This document shows, in pieces, positions 51,398-60,110 of a stretch of DNA of 64,000 bases. Source of the DNA: Bacteroidales bacterium. GTDB taxonomy: Bacteria > Bacteroidota > Bacteroidia > Bacteroidales > Rikenellaceae. Location of the stretch: assembly GCA_910575495.1 (NCBI GenBank), contig CAJTFS010000001.1, positions 434,001 to 498,000 of the forward strand. Reading direction: 5' to 3'. Within the stretch, counting starts at the first letter, position 1, and every line of letters begins with the position of its first letter. The position numbers and the translations under genes are program-made. The notes beneath the pieces are model-generated. The model saw nothing but the letters and a program-made list of their open reading frames with translations, was not told the DNA's origin and ran no database searches.

Positions 51398-51584
51398 TTT
51401 GCGTGTTCGTTTGCGTGTTCGTTTGCGTGTTCGTTTGCTGTCGGTCCAGTCGGTCCAGTCGGTCCAGTCGGTCCAGTCGGTCCAGTCGGTCCAGTCGGTC
51501 CAGTCGGTCCAGTCGGTCCAGTCGGTCCAGTCGGTCCAGTCGGTCCAGTCGGTCCAGTCGGTCCAGTCGGTCCAGTCGGTCCAG
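51398..51584. repeat. Two adjoining minisatellites: 12-bp x3 and 9-bp x16
   Basis: TTTGCGTGTTCG is repeated three times (51398-51433). After a short junction TCGGTCCAG is repeated 16 times without error (51441-51584). Both unit lengths are multiples of three, so copy changes keep the dprA frame. On the minus strand they would read Leu-Asp-Arg and Asn-Thr-Gln-Thr repeats. A -7-like TATCTTTA lies at 51608-51601 on that strand, so the VNTR would be in the dprA leader or an N-terminal extension. Confidence 0.9.
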
Positions 51585-51657
51585 CGCTAATTTATTAAAG
51601 TAAAGATAGTCGTTTTGTGCGAGACTGGAAAATATATTCTCCCTTTTTTGCGAAAGT

Positions 51658-51688
51658 TTTGCTTTTTGCAGAATTGTTCGTATATTTG
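51658..51688 (+). promoter_or_regulatory. Promoter of tRNA-Cys
   Basis: TTTG at 51658-51661, 19 bases, TATATTTG at 51681-51688. Confidence 0.7.
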
Positions 51689-51739
51689 CATTCCCGTTGG
51701 GTCGCAGCGTTTCGCATGGGCCGGTCCGCCGGGAGTGTT

Positions 51740-51812
51740 TTGGTCTGATGGCCGAGTGGCTAGGCAAAGGTCTGCAAAACCTTGTACAGCGGTTCGAATC
51801 CGCTTCAGACCT
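51740..51812 (+). tRNA. tRNA-Cys (anticodon GCA)
   Basis: The cloverleaf is complete: acceptor GGTCTGA/TCAGACC, anticodon arm AAGGT-CTGCAAA-ACCTT with GCA, T arm AGCGG-TTCGAAT-CCGCT. The discriminator is T (U), the identity base for Cys. CCA is not encoded. Confidence 0.96.
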
Positions 51813-51825
51813 CAATTAAGAGCGA

Positions 51826-51861
51826 AAGTCCCTGGAAGTACGACTTCCAGGGACTTTCATT
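51826..51861. terminator. Two-way terminator between tRNA-Cys and the MATE gene
   Basis: GAAAGTCCCTGGAAGT pairs with ACTTCCAGGGACTTTC. It serves the tRNA on the plus strand and possibly the MATE gene on the minus strand. Confidence 0.7.
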
Positions 51862-51920
51862 TGGAGGAGGGGCAAGAAAAGCAAGCTCTTGCGGGTCGAG
51901 TGGGAGGGGCGAATCGGAAA

Positions 51921-53243
51921 TCAGATATTTCTGCGCTTCCAATGTCCGAAACGGAGGTAGAAATAAGAAGACAGCAGGACGAGGTAATAGACATGATCGG
52001 CGGACCAGCAAAGGGCGACGCCGGCATGCAACCCGAAAGCCAGCGCGCAGATATAGAGCATGTAGATGGCGGCAGTAAGGGTGACGATGATCATGGCGGC
52101 GCGGGTATTGCCCGTGCCGGAGACGCTGAACTGGTAGATGATGGCCGGTCCGCAGACGACGAACGACGAAAGCATGACCCGCAGCGACCCGACCGAAGCG
52201 GCGATCAACTCGGCGTTGTCGGTATAGATGCGCAGCACGTGGGTGGGGAAGACGGCAGCGAGCAGAACCACGGGCAGCACGAACAGATAACACAGCCGAA
52301 TCATGCGGCGGCACAGCTCCAGCACCCTGTCGCTCTGTCCGGCACCGATGAGGTTGCTGACCAGCGAACTGGCGGTCGACGCGAACGCGTTGACGAACAT
52401 GAAGATGAACGACGAGACGCTGCGCACGATGTTGGAAACGGCCAGCGGCCGCTCGCCCAGATGCTCGATGGCCACGAAGAAAAAGAGCCAGGCGAAGAAC
52501 GCGAATCCTTCCTGCGCCATGATCCACACCGAGATGCTCAGAATACGTCCCAGCAGCGGAAAATCGATGCCGCGCCAGCGGAACAGCCCGTAACGTCCGG
52601 AATCGGCCCGCAGCCGTGTGTAGATGATGAAGAAGAGCACCGAAACCGCTTCGGAGAGCGACGAGGCGATGGCTGCTCCGGCGATGCCCAATGCCGGAAA
52701 GCCCCATTTCCCGAAAATAAGCACATAGTTGAGCACCATGTTGGTGAGGACCATGACCACCGAATTGCTCGTCAGTATGCGGGTGCGGGTCGTGGCGACG
52801 TAGAACGCCCGGAACATGGCTGCCGCGAACGAGAAAAAGAATCCGTAGACGCGCCAGTTCAGATAGCTGACGGCGGCGGCGCAGACTTGGTCCGATTCGA
52901 CGAGCAGCCGCAGCAGCCGGGGCCCCCACAGCCTCGATGCCGTGAAGAGCAGGGCGGCGAGCAGGAGCAGAAATGCCATGCCCTGCGTGAATACGGGGCC
53001 GATTCCGCGATAGTCCTTTTCGCCGTTGCGGCGCGCCATGAGCACCTGCGCACCGATGCTGAAGCCGAACCCCAGCATGAAGATGACCAGGTAGAAGATG
53101 CCCGCCAGCGCGGCGGCGCCCAGTTCGGTTTCGCCGATACGTCCCAGATAGGCCGTATCCGTCAGCCCGATGAGTTGCTCCATCAGCAGGCTCAGCAGGA
53201 CGGGGAATGTGATTTTCAGTATTTCCTTGTCGGAGAATCGCAT
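51921..53243 (-). CDS. MATE-family multidrug/Na+ efflux transporter
   Basis: The 440-residue protein has twelve hydrophobic helices in two repeats. The MATE N-terminus is FPVLLSLLMEQLIGLTDTAYLGR, and both halves show the inner-helix glycines (LGFGFSIGAQVLMARRNG; FASTASSLVSNLIGAGQ). It exports drugs or metabolites in exchange for Na+ or H+. The start at 53243 (MRFSDKE) fits; the longer frame runs into the hpf terminator region. Confidence 0.93.
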   Translation of the reverse strand: MRFSDKEILKITFPVLLSLLMEQLIGLTDTAYLGRIGETELGAAALAGIFYLVIFMLGFGFSIGAQVLMARRNGEKDYRGIGPVFTQGMAFLLLLAALLFTASRLWGPRLLRLLVESDQVCAAAVSYLNWRVYGFFFSFAAAMFRAFYVATTRTRILTSNSVVMVLTNMVLNYVLIFGKWGFPALGIAGAAIASSLSEAVSVLFFIIYTRLRADSGRYGLFRWRGIDFPLLGRILSISVWIMAQEGFAFFAWLFFFVAIEHLGERPLAVSNIVRSVSSFIFMFVNAFASTASSLVSNLIGAGQSDRVLELCRRMIRLCYLFVLPVVLLAAVFPTHVLRIYTDNAELIAASVGSLRVMLSSFVVCGPAIIYQFSVSGTGNTRAAMIIVTLTAAIYMLYICALAFGLHAGVALCWSADHVYYLVLLSSYFYLRFGHWKRRNI

Positions 53244-53350
53244 GGCAGGTCGGGGCTTGGCGGAAAGTTCTGCAAAGATAGTGTTTTTGACCGGGTCGGA
53301 AAAGCGTGTCCGGCCTGCCGGCATTTTTCGGGAGGTTGCGGGGCATGCAA

Positions 53351-53377
53351 AAAGCCGCCCTTTCAAAGGGCGGCTTT
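53351..53377 (-). terminator. Terminator of hpf
   Basis: AAAGCCGCCCTTT and AAAGGGCGGCTTT form a 13-bp stem around one base, followed by T on the minus strand. Confidence 0.8.
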
Positions 53378-53395
53378 CGTATGGGGCGGACCGGA

Positions 53396-53701
53396 CTATT
53401 TCTCGACCTTTTCGACCTTGGCCTTGAACTTGTCGAGCTGGCGCTTGAGGGCGTCGATCGCCTCGTCGACGGCCTCTTCGAACGTCTTGGCCTGGTGCGT
53501 GGCGACCAGCTCCTCGCCGGGCATGCCGAGCGTGATGGTGGCGATCTTGTTGCCCTTTTCGTGGTCCTTGTCGAGCTTGAGGATGACGTCGGCACCCGTC
53601 GAGCGTTCCGCAAAGCGGTCCAACTTCGCCATTTTGGCATTCACGAATTCGACCAGCCGCTTGTCGGCGTCGAATTTCACGGATTGAATCTGCACGTTCA
53701 T
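53396..53701 (-). CDS. hpf: Ribosome hibernation promoting factor, short form
   Basis: The 101-residue protein has the HPF/YfiA alpha-beta fold pattern: MNVQIQSVKFDADKRLVEFV, then KMAKLDRFAERSTGADVILKL, then EEAVDEAIDALKRQLDK. It binds the 30S A/P site region in stationary phase and inactivates ribosomes. It follows xerC by 22 bases; this pair is usual in Bacteroidetes. Confidence 0.94.
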   Translation of the reverse strand: MNVQIQSVKFDADKRLVEFVNAKMAKLDRFAERSTGADVILKLDKDHEKGNKIATITLGMPGEELVATHQAKTFEEAVDEAIDALKRQLDKFKAKVEKVEK

Positions 53702-53723
53702 AGCCTTACGTTTTAATGGTTGT

Positions 53724-54626
53724 TCACTCCCCCTTCTTCTCCCGGGGATGGGCTCGGGCATAGACCTCCTTGAGACGGGCGATGCTGTTGTGGGTGTAGA
53801 CCTGCGTGGCCTGCAGCGAAGCGTGGCCCAGCAACTCCTGGATCTCGCGCATGTCGGCGCCGCCGTTCATCAGGTGCGTGGCGAAGGTGTGCCGCAGCAC
53901 GTGGGGGCTCTTCTTGCCCTGGACGCCTGCGCGGGCCAGGCAGTCGCGGACCAGCCGGTAGACCGTCGTGCGGGAGATGCGTTTGCCTTGGTGTGTTAAA
54001 AATAGTGCTTTTTCTTCGGAACTGCAAATTTTCTGCCGGCCGATGAGTTGCAGATAGCGCAAAATCTTTTCGCGCACCTCCGGCAGCACGGGAACCTGCC
54101 GCTGCTTGTCGCCCTTGCCGCGTACGCGCAGCGAGGTGCCGTCGGCCGAGAGATCGGTGCGGTCCATGCCCACGAGTTCGGCCAGCCGCAGCCCGCAGGT
54201 GTAGAAAAGCAGGACGGCCAGCGAGTTGCGCTCGACGATGAATTCGTCCTGCTCCTCCTCGCATTCGGCGACCAGCGGGGCCATGCGGCTTTCCGGAACG
54301 AACGCCGGCAGACGCCGCGAGGTCTTGAGCGAAACGAGCGGCTGCAGCACGTTTTTCTCCACGGCCCCCGAGCGGTGGAGCCAGCGGAAAAGCGTGCGCA
54401 GCGATGAGAGTTCGCGGTTCATGGTCGCGGCTCCGATGCGTCCTTCTTCGGTGCGGTGGATCATCCATTCGCGGACTTGGCCCGTGGTGACTTCCCGCGG
54501 GTCGAAATGCGCGTCGTCGGTCCCCAACCACGCCAGAAATCCCTCCACGTCGCGGCGGTAGTTGCGCACGGTGAGGGGCGAGTAGCGGCGTTCGGCCTCC
54601 AGATAGCAGATGAATTCGGCAAGCAT
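53724..54626 (-). CDS. xerC: Tyrosine recombinase XerC/XerD
   Basis: The 300-residue protein has an N-terminal SAM-like core-binding domain and the catalytic R-K-H-R-H-Y set: Arg in CGLRLAEL, HVLRHTFATH and LLGHASLQATQVYTH with the Tyr nucleophile. With a partner it resolves chromosome dimers at dif. It is chromosomal housekeeping rather than a mobile integrase, as it sits with hpf and has no attachment site. Confidence 0.92.
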   Translation of the reverse strand: MLAEFICYLEAERRYSPLTVRNYRRDVEGFLAWLGTDDAHFDPREVTTGQVREWMIHRTEEGRIGAATMNRELSSLRTLFRWLHRSGAVEKNVLQPLVSLKTSRRLPAFVPESRMAPLVAECEEEQDEFIVERNSLAVLLFYTCGLRLAELVGMDRTDLSADGTSLRVRGKGDKQRQVPVLPEVREKILRYLQLIGRQKICSSEEKALFLTHQGKRISRTTVYRLVRDCLARAGVQGKKSPHVLRHTFATHLMNGGADMREIQELLGHASLQATQVYTHNSIARLKEVYARAHPREKKGE

Positions 54627-54669
54627 GGAGCAAATATAGCGTTTTTTTCACACCTTTAACTTCGCAGAA

Positions 54670-54732
54670 AATACTCCGCCTCGGGTATGCTCAAATAAAT
54701 TTGGCATTGTGCTCGGCTTATTCGTATCTTTG
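54670..54732 (+). repeat. Hairpin-promoter repeat supplying the flavin reductase promoter
   Basis: The left shoulder ATACTCCGCCTCGG, hairpin at 54685-54709 (inner CAAAT/ATTTG intact, outer GTATGC/GCATTG partly mismatched) and right shoulder GCTCGGCTTATTCG lead into TATCTTTG at 54725-54732. TTTG at 54700-54703 is 21 bases upstream of the -7 box. The ATG follows six bases behind the box. Confidence 0.8.
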
Positions 54733-54738
54733 TACGGT

Positions 54739-55434
54739 ATGAAAGAGAGCTGGAAACCCGGTACGGTGCTCTACCCGCTGCCGGCGGTGTTGGTGAGCTG
54801 CGGCGCAGCGCCCGAGGAGTACAACATGTTGACCGTGGCATGGACCGGAACCGTCTGTTCCGAGCCGCCGATGTGTTTCGTTTCGATCCGGCCGTCGCGC
54901 CACTCCTACGACATCATCCGCCGCACGGGCGAATTCGTCATCAACCTGACCACCGAGCGTTTGGCGCGTGCCGCCGACTGGTGCGGCGTGCGTTCGGGCC
55001 GCGATTTCGACAAGTTCCGCGAGATGGGGCTGACGCCCGGCCGGGCGCTGCACGTCGCGGCGCCCATCATCGGAGAGTCGCCCGTCAACATCGAGTGCCG
55101 CGTGCGGCAGATCGTGCCGCTGGGCTCGCACGACATGTTCATCGCCGAGGTGGTGGGCGTGCAGGTCGACGCCGATTTCATCGACCCCGACACCGGGAAG
55201 TTCTGTCTGGAGCGCGCCTGCCCGATCGTCTATTCCCACGGTGAATATTTTGCGTTGGGCCGGGCGCTGGGCCATTTCGGTTGGTCGGTGCGCAAGAAGC
55301 CGGCGGCGAAACCGACGGCGAAGCCGGTATCGAAAGCGGCTTCCGGGGCATCGGCGAAACGGACCGCTTCTTCCTCTGCTGCGGCTCCGCAGACCGGCAG
55401 CGGACGACCGAAGAAGCGACCGGCCGGAAAATAG
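54739..55434 (+). CDS. Flavin reductase-like FMN-binding protein
   Basis: The 231-residue protein has the split-barrel flavin reductase domain (VLVSCGAAPEEYNMLTVAWTG; the VSIRPSRHSYDIIRRTGEF block; INLTTERLA) over about 185 residues. A Lys/Ala/Ser-rich basic tail of 45 residues (KKPAAKPTAKPVSKAASG ...) follows that is not part of the family. The domain binds FMN and may reduce it with NAD(P)H. Transcription starts from the repeat-borne promoter and should be nearly leaderless. Confidence 0.88.
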   Translation: MKESWKPGTVLYPLPAVLVSCGAAPEEYNMLTVAWTGTVCSEPPMCFVSIRPSRHSYDIIRRTGEFVINLTTERLARAADWCGVRSGRDFDKFREMGLTPGRALHVAAPIIGESPVNIECRVRQIVPLGSHDMFIAEVVGVQVDADFIDPDTGKFCLERACPIVYSHGEYFALGRALGHFGWSVRKKPAAKPTAKPVSKAASGASAKRTASSSAAAPQTGSGRPKKRPAGK

Positions 55435-55821
55435 CGCTGCAACTCGCGCTGCATCAGTACCGGAAAATTTTTTTTCGGGATTTCGCTTGACAAGGGCCTT
55501 TCACGATTGTATATTTGTACGGGCATCCGCCCGTTTTTCGTTCTGCGGCCGGAGTTCTTCCGGCAGATTCGCCCGCTTTCTCTTTTTCGGGCGCCGCTCT
55601 CGCAGCGGAATCGTAAAATTCTTATTTGCTTGTCCGTAAACTTGCTTCGGCAAGCGGAGCTTCCAGGTTCTTTCCGCAATGATCTCTGCGGACCCTGCCG
55701 GTGTCCTGCCGATGTGCTCGGACTGCAACCTTTCCCGGTGGTGGCCCTACGGTCCTGAGCGTCGTATCATGCGGCAAGGGGCTGTTTGCCGGATAAGCGT
55801 TCCATTCTTTCATCATTTTTC
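55435..55821. other. Gene-free spacer with a promoter facing an immediate hairpin
   Basis: CTTG at 55486-55489, 20 bases and TATATTTG at 55510-55517 make a good promoter. Within a few bases follows CGGGC-ATCC-GCCCG and five T, a terminator-like hairpin at the very start of the transcript. Downstream lies a small hairpin CTTGC-TTCG-GCAAG near 55640. No gene is seen before 55822. Confidence 0.45.
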
Positions 55822-56103
55822 ATGCCCACTTCTGCTGAGGCCCGCCGGGTCTTTTCGCCGCGCCGCGAGCGGCTCCGCAAGCGCAACCGGGTCGTGGCTG
55901 CGCGCTACTATTATTGGACCGAGCTGCACCGCCGTCGCGAGGACGACGTGCGCCGGCTGCTGTGCGACAACGAATTCTTCGTCGAGGAGCGCACCGTGGC
56001 CAATGCCCTTGCCGATCAGAACGCCTACCTCGGCGAGCTGATCCGCAGCCGCGCCTCCCGCGGTGAGTTGCGGCGCCTCTATCCCGGTTTCGACTGGCGG
56101 TGA
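55822..56103 (+). CDS. Small basic protein, possible prophage remnant
   Basis: The 93-residue product is very basic at its N-terminus (FSPRRERLRKRNRVV). It then has an ARYYYWTELHRRREDDVRRLL helix and ends in RGELRRLYPGF. I recall similar short proteins among small genes of Bacteroides prophages, but no function is known. It precedes two more small genes on the same strand with phage-lysis-like features. Confidence 0.55.
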   Translation: MPTSAEARRVFSPRRERLRKRNRVVAARYYYWTELHRRREDDVRRLLCDNEFFVEERTVANALADQNAYLGELIRSRASRGELRRLYPGFDWR

Positions 56104-56241
56104 TCCCGCACGTTCTTGCTTTTTCACTCCTGCCGCCTGCTCTCCGCTTTTTGCCGGACCGGACAGCTTGTCCGTCGCTGCCGGCCGTGGGCGGGTATGT
56201 CATCATCCCGGCAGGATTCACCATCCTAAACTTTTTAAGCC

Positions 56242-56562
56242 ATGACCGAATTATCCTTGTTGGGCGAATTGTGCACGTTCGCCCTGCCGAGCGGTTTTCT
56301 GGGCGCGACCGTCAGTTGGACGGTCGGCCGCCGCAAGCGCAAGAACGATTTCCTCGCCGAGATGCAGCGTTCGATCGACCTGCTGAGCGAGAAGTACAAC
56401 CAGGTGTTGCAGGAGAACGTCTCGCTGCGGCAGGAGAAGGCCGACTGGCAGGTGTCGCAGCGGCTGTTGAACGCCAAGGTCGACCGGCTGACGCGCGAGG
56501 TGGAAAAATTGCGTAAAAACCTTAATATTGAACCGAATGGCATGCGTTCTTTGTTCCAGTAG
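56242..56562 (+). CDS. Membrane-anchored coiled-coil protein (i-spanin-like)
   Basis: The 106-residue protein has an N-terminal hydrophobic helix (residues 3-27) and then a long heptad-rich coiled coil (IDLLSEKYNQVLQENVSLRQ ... RLTREVEKLRKNL). That is the build of an inner-membrane spanin or Rz-like lysis protein, though other roles are possible. Its 3' end overlaps the next gene by 26 bases. Confidence 0.6.
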   Translation: MTELSLLGELCTFALPSGFLGATVSWTVGRRKRKNDFLAEMQRSIDLLSEKYNQVLQENVSLRQEKADWQVSQRLLNAKVDRLTREVEKLRKNLNIEPNGMRSLFQ

Positions 56563-57121
56563 CTCGTGGCTTCTTGCTGTGTTGGCCGTTACGGCCGTTT
56601 CATGCGCTGCGTCGCGGAGCAGTTCGCAGTCGTCGGCCGAACGGAGCGCCGTGTCGCGGCGGATCGAATTCGGACAGGCGGCCGAGGAGCATGGCCGGAC
56701 GGTGTATGAGGAGACGCTCCGCGAGGAGGTCGTGACGACTTGTGCGTATGTGCCTGCCGAGTCGGTGGCCGCGGAGGTGCCGTTGACGGCGCTCGATTCG
56801 CTGCCCGAAGGGGCGCGTTTCGTTGTGCGGGAGGGCCGTCTGGAGCTGTCGGCCGAGCGGCAGGGCGACAAACTGCTGCTCGGGGCCCGCAGCGACAGCC
56901 TGGCCCGTCGGACGGAGCATCGTTCGCGGACCGTGGCGGTCCGGCATTGCGATACGGTCCGGAGGTGCACCGCGCAGCATGGGGTCGTGGCGGCCGACAC
57001 GCTCCGGAGCTCCTCGGCCGTTGCCGAAGCCGAGCGATCGCGGCCCCGGGGCGGCGGCTGGTGGCGGTTCGCCGCAGGGTTCGGGCTCTGCGTCGTGCTG
57101 CTGGCGCTGCTGCGCAGATAG
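56537..57121 (+). CDS. Lipoprotein with C-terminal membrane helix (unimolecular-spanin-like)
   Basis: The 194-residue protein begins with a signal peptide and lipobox (VTAVSC), has a Ser/Arg-rich periplasmic stretch, and ends in a membrane helix (WWRFAAGFGLCVVLLALLRR). A lipid anchor at one end and a membrane helix at the other is the topology of u-spanins such as phage T1 gp11, which fuse the two membranes at lysis. The protein is longer than T1 gp11. A TTG at 56528 is an alternative start. Homology is not shown. Confidence 0.55.
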   Translation: MACVLCSSSSWLLAVLAVTAVSCAASRSSSQSSAERSAVSRRIEFGQAAEEHGRTVYEETLREEVVTTCAYVPAESVAAEVPLTALDSLPEGARFVVREGRLELSAERQGDKLLLGARSDSLARRTEHRSRTVAVRHCDTVRRCTAQHGVVAADTLRSSSAVAEAERSRPRGGGWWRFAAGFGLCVVLLALLRR

Positions 57122-57126
57122 AACGG

Positions 57127-57156
57127 ACAAAGCCGCTGCTGATGCAGCGGCTTTGT
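57127..57156. terminator. Two-way terminator between the lipoprotein gene and rnpB
   Basis: GCCGCTGC-TGAT-GCAGCGGC with ACAAA and TTTGT ends serves both converging transcripts. Confidence 0.75.
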
Positions 57157-57162
57157 TGTGCT

Positions 57163-57522
57163 TGCAGGCCCTGTAAGCCGGGTTCTGTGCCCGGGCCGGA
57201 ACCCGGGTCTTCGTCATTTATCTACGACGGCGGTCACCCGCCGCCTCCAGCAACCTACCCCCCGACATCGGGCGAGCAACCCTTGATTGTCGGTATACGC
57301 GGTCTTGCAACCCGCGGGACGTACGGCCGGGCGGCATCGCTGCCCCCGCGGTGGGCTCTTACCCCGCCTTTTCACCCTTACCTGCCGGCCGGAGCCGGCG
57401 GGCGGTCGTTCTCTGTTACGCTCCCATGCCCTCACGGACATCAAGTCGTTAGCTTGCGCGGCGCTCTGTGTTGCCCGGACTTTCCTCCCCCGGTTTCCCG
57501 GCGGCGACGAAGCGGACCTGCG
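57163..57522 (-). ncRNA. rnpB: RNase P RNA (class A)
   Basis: On the minus strand the RNA contains the conserved GAGGAAAGTCCGGGC (P4 and J3/4 region) near the 5' end. The 3' end has ACAGAACCCGGCTTACAG with the P4 partner, and P1 pairs GCAGGTCC with the GGGCCTGC end. Length about 360 nt is typical. A -7 box TACTTTTG at 57533-57526 sits directly before the start. It processes tRNA 5' ends together with RnpA. Confidence 0.96.
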
Positions 57523-57645
57523 GGGCAAAAGTAAGCATTAAAAATCAAGAATCGAAATCGGGTGCCGGAATTTTGTCGTGCCGCCGTTCTCCTTGTCGTC
57601 ATTCTTTTCGGCGGTCGGGCCGGTTGCGGAATGTCGCCGGGCCGG

Positions 57646-58689
57646 TCAGGATTTGCGGGTTCCCGATTGCGGAGCGAAGATGTTGAACCGTGCCAGCAGG
57701 GGGTTGCGGCGGTCGAGGAGCAGGAGTTCGACCACGAGCAGCAGCAGCGCCGCGGCGAGGAGGTATTGATACTGCTCGTTGTACTCCTCGAAGCGGACGG
57801 CGGCCAGTTCGCTTTGTTCCAGCCGGTTGATGCTTTCGACGATCTCGTCGAGACCGATCGACTGCTTGGTGGCCCGCACGTAGGCGCCTTCGGTGATTCC
57901 GGCGATCCGCGAGAGCATCTCCTCGTTGAGTTTCGAGACCACCATGTCGCCCTTGTCGTCCTTGATGAAGTCGCCGTCGATGCGGATGGGGGCTCCCTCG
58001 GGCGTGCCGATGCCGATGGTGTAGATGCGGATGCCCTGTGCGGCGGCACGCTCGGCTACGGCGATAGCGTCGTCCTCGTGGTTCTCACCGTCGGTGATGA
58101 GCACGACGACACGGCTGCGGCTGGCTTCGGTTTCGCTCGAAAAGGCCAGCAGCGCTTGTTCCAGCGCCTTGCCGACGGCCGTACCCTGCACCGCCACCAG
58201 CGAGGGATCGATGCGGCGTGCGAAGGCTTTGGCCATGCGGTAGTCGGAGGTGATGGGCAGCTGCACTTTGGGTTCTCCGGCGAAGACCACCAGCCCCACG
58301 CGGTCCTGCCGCAGGCCGTCGAAGAGTTTGTCGATGGCGTATTTGGTGCGTTCGAGCCGGTTGGGCTCGAAATCCTCGGCCAGCATGGAGTTGGAGATGT
58401 CGACAACGAACATCATCTCGACGCCCTGCGACTTCTCCTCGCGGAGTTTCGAACCGAACTGCGGCCGTGCGGCCGCCAGCGCCAGCAGCGCGAATGCCGT
58501 GCAGAAGAGGATGAATTTCAGCAGAATGCGCCCGGCCGACACCTCGGGCATCAGTTCGCCCAGGGTCCGTACGCATCCGAAGCGCGCCAGACGCCGCCGC
58601 CGGTTGCGCGCGGCGAGCCCGAAGAGCGCGGCGAAGAGCGGAACGGCCGTCAGCAGCCAAAGAAAATGGGGATCGGCGAATCGGAACAT
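57646..58689 (-). CDS. batB: BatB-like VWA-domain membrane protein
   Basis: The 347-residue protein has two N-terminal helices, a von Willebrand A domain with the MIDAS motif (FVVDISNSM, then TAVGKALEQ and ITDGENHED) and a C-terminal helix. Bat proteins of Bacteroidetes are tied to stress and oxygen tolerance with MoxR ATPases, but the mechanism is unclear. It follows the batA-like gene by 4 bases and is the last gene of the operon before rnpB. Confidence 0.9.
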   Translation of the reverse strand: MFRFADPHFLWLLTAVPLFAALFGLAARNRRRRLARFGCVRTLGELMPEVSAGRILLKFILFCTAFALLALAAARPQFGSKLREEKSQGVEMMFVVDISNSMLAEDFEPNRLERTKYAIDKLFDGLRQDRVGLVVFAGEPKVQLPITSDYRMAKAFARRIDPSLVAVQGTAVGKALEQALLAFSSETEASRSRVVVLITDGENHEDDAIAVAERAAAQGIRIYTIGIGTPEGAPIRIDGDFIKDDKGDMVVSKLNEEMLSRIAGITEGAYVRATKQSIGLDEIVESINRLEQSELAAVRFEEYNEQYQYLLAAALLLLVVELLLLDRRNPLLARFNIFAPQSGTRKS

Positions 58690-58693
58690 GGCT

Positions 58694-59686
<993 letters not shown>

Positions 59687-59692
59687 TTATCA

Positions 59693-59732
59693 GTTCACAA
59701 TTCGGAATTCACAATTCACAATTCACAATTCG
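59693..59732 (+). repeat. ATTCACA repeat, left side of the four-helix cassette
   Basis: Several AATTCACAATTCACAATT-type units. The inverted set lies at 60072-60106, so the pair bounds the cassette. Confidence 0.65.
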
Positions 59733-60071
59733 GTTTTTTCCCTCGTTGTTTTGACGATGCTGGTCAGTATTTTGACCAGCTCCTTGCAATCCGCAAATAT
59801 GCTTCGGAATTCCTTGTCCGTAATATAATCCGTTCTGTATAAAAGTTCGAGCCAATATTCCGTTTCGTTGATCTTATTCATTTTGGCGGCGAAATCTTGT
59901 CGAGGTTGTCCCCGCAGAGCTTCTCGGATATTGGCGCCGACGCTGGTTCCGCTTTTCAGCATCTGTTTGGAGAGAACATATTCGTGTTTCTCGCGTGTGA
60001 GATGCTGGTAAAGCCGGACTGCGAATGGCGAATGTCAGGCTTTTTTCGGAAACCACGTTGTCGGTTTTCAT
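59723..60071 (-). pseudogene. Frameshifted four-helix-bundle (S23/IVS, Avd-like) protein gene
   Basis: The start MKTDNVVSEKSLTFAIRS and the continuation VRLYQHLTREKHEYVLSKQ lie in different frames, joined near 60018-60020. The second frame runs on as LKSGTSVGANIREALRGQ and INETEYWLELLYRTDYI, the core of the 23S-intervening-sequence family. About five residues seem missing between AKMN and KINE. With a frameshift and an internal deletion it is unlikely to work. The gene and its bordering repeats sit inside the Bat operon. Confidence 0.8.
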
Positions 60072-60106
60072 AATTGTGAATTCATAATCGTGAATTGTGA
60101 ATTCAA
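60072..60106 (+). repeat. TGTGAATT repeat, right side of the four-helix cassette
   Basis: AATTGTGAATT units inverted relative to 59693-59732. Confidence 0.65.
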
Positions 60107-60110
60107 AAAA

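Noticed and set aside
51441-51584. CRISPR array
   Set aside because: The 9-bp units are directly contiguous without spacers and there are no cas genes; it is a minisatellite.
53724-54626. Tyrosine recombinase as the integrase of a mobile element
   Set aside because: It is full-length XerC/D type, next to hpf as in many Bacteroidetes chromosomes, with no att repeats or cargo.
57214-57528. Protein ORFs in the rnpB region
   Set aside because: The region is RNase P RNA with its conserved core motifs; the open frames are incidental.
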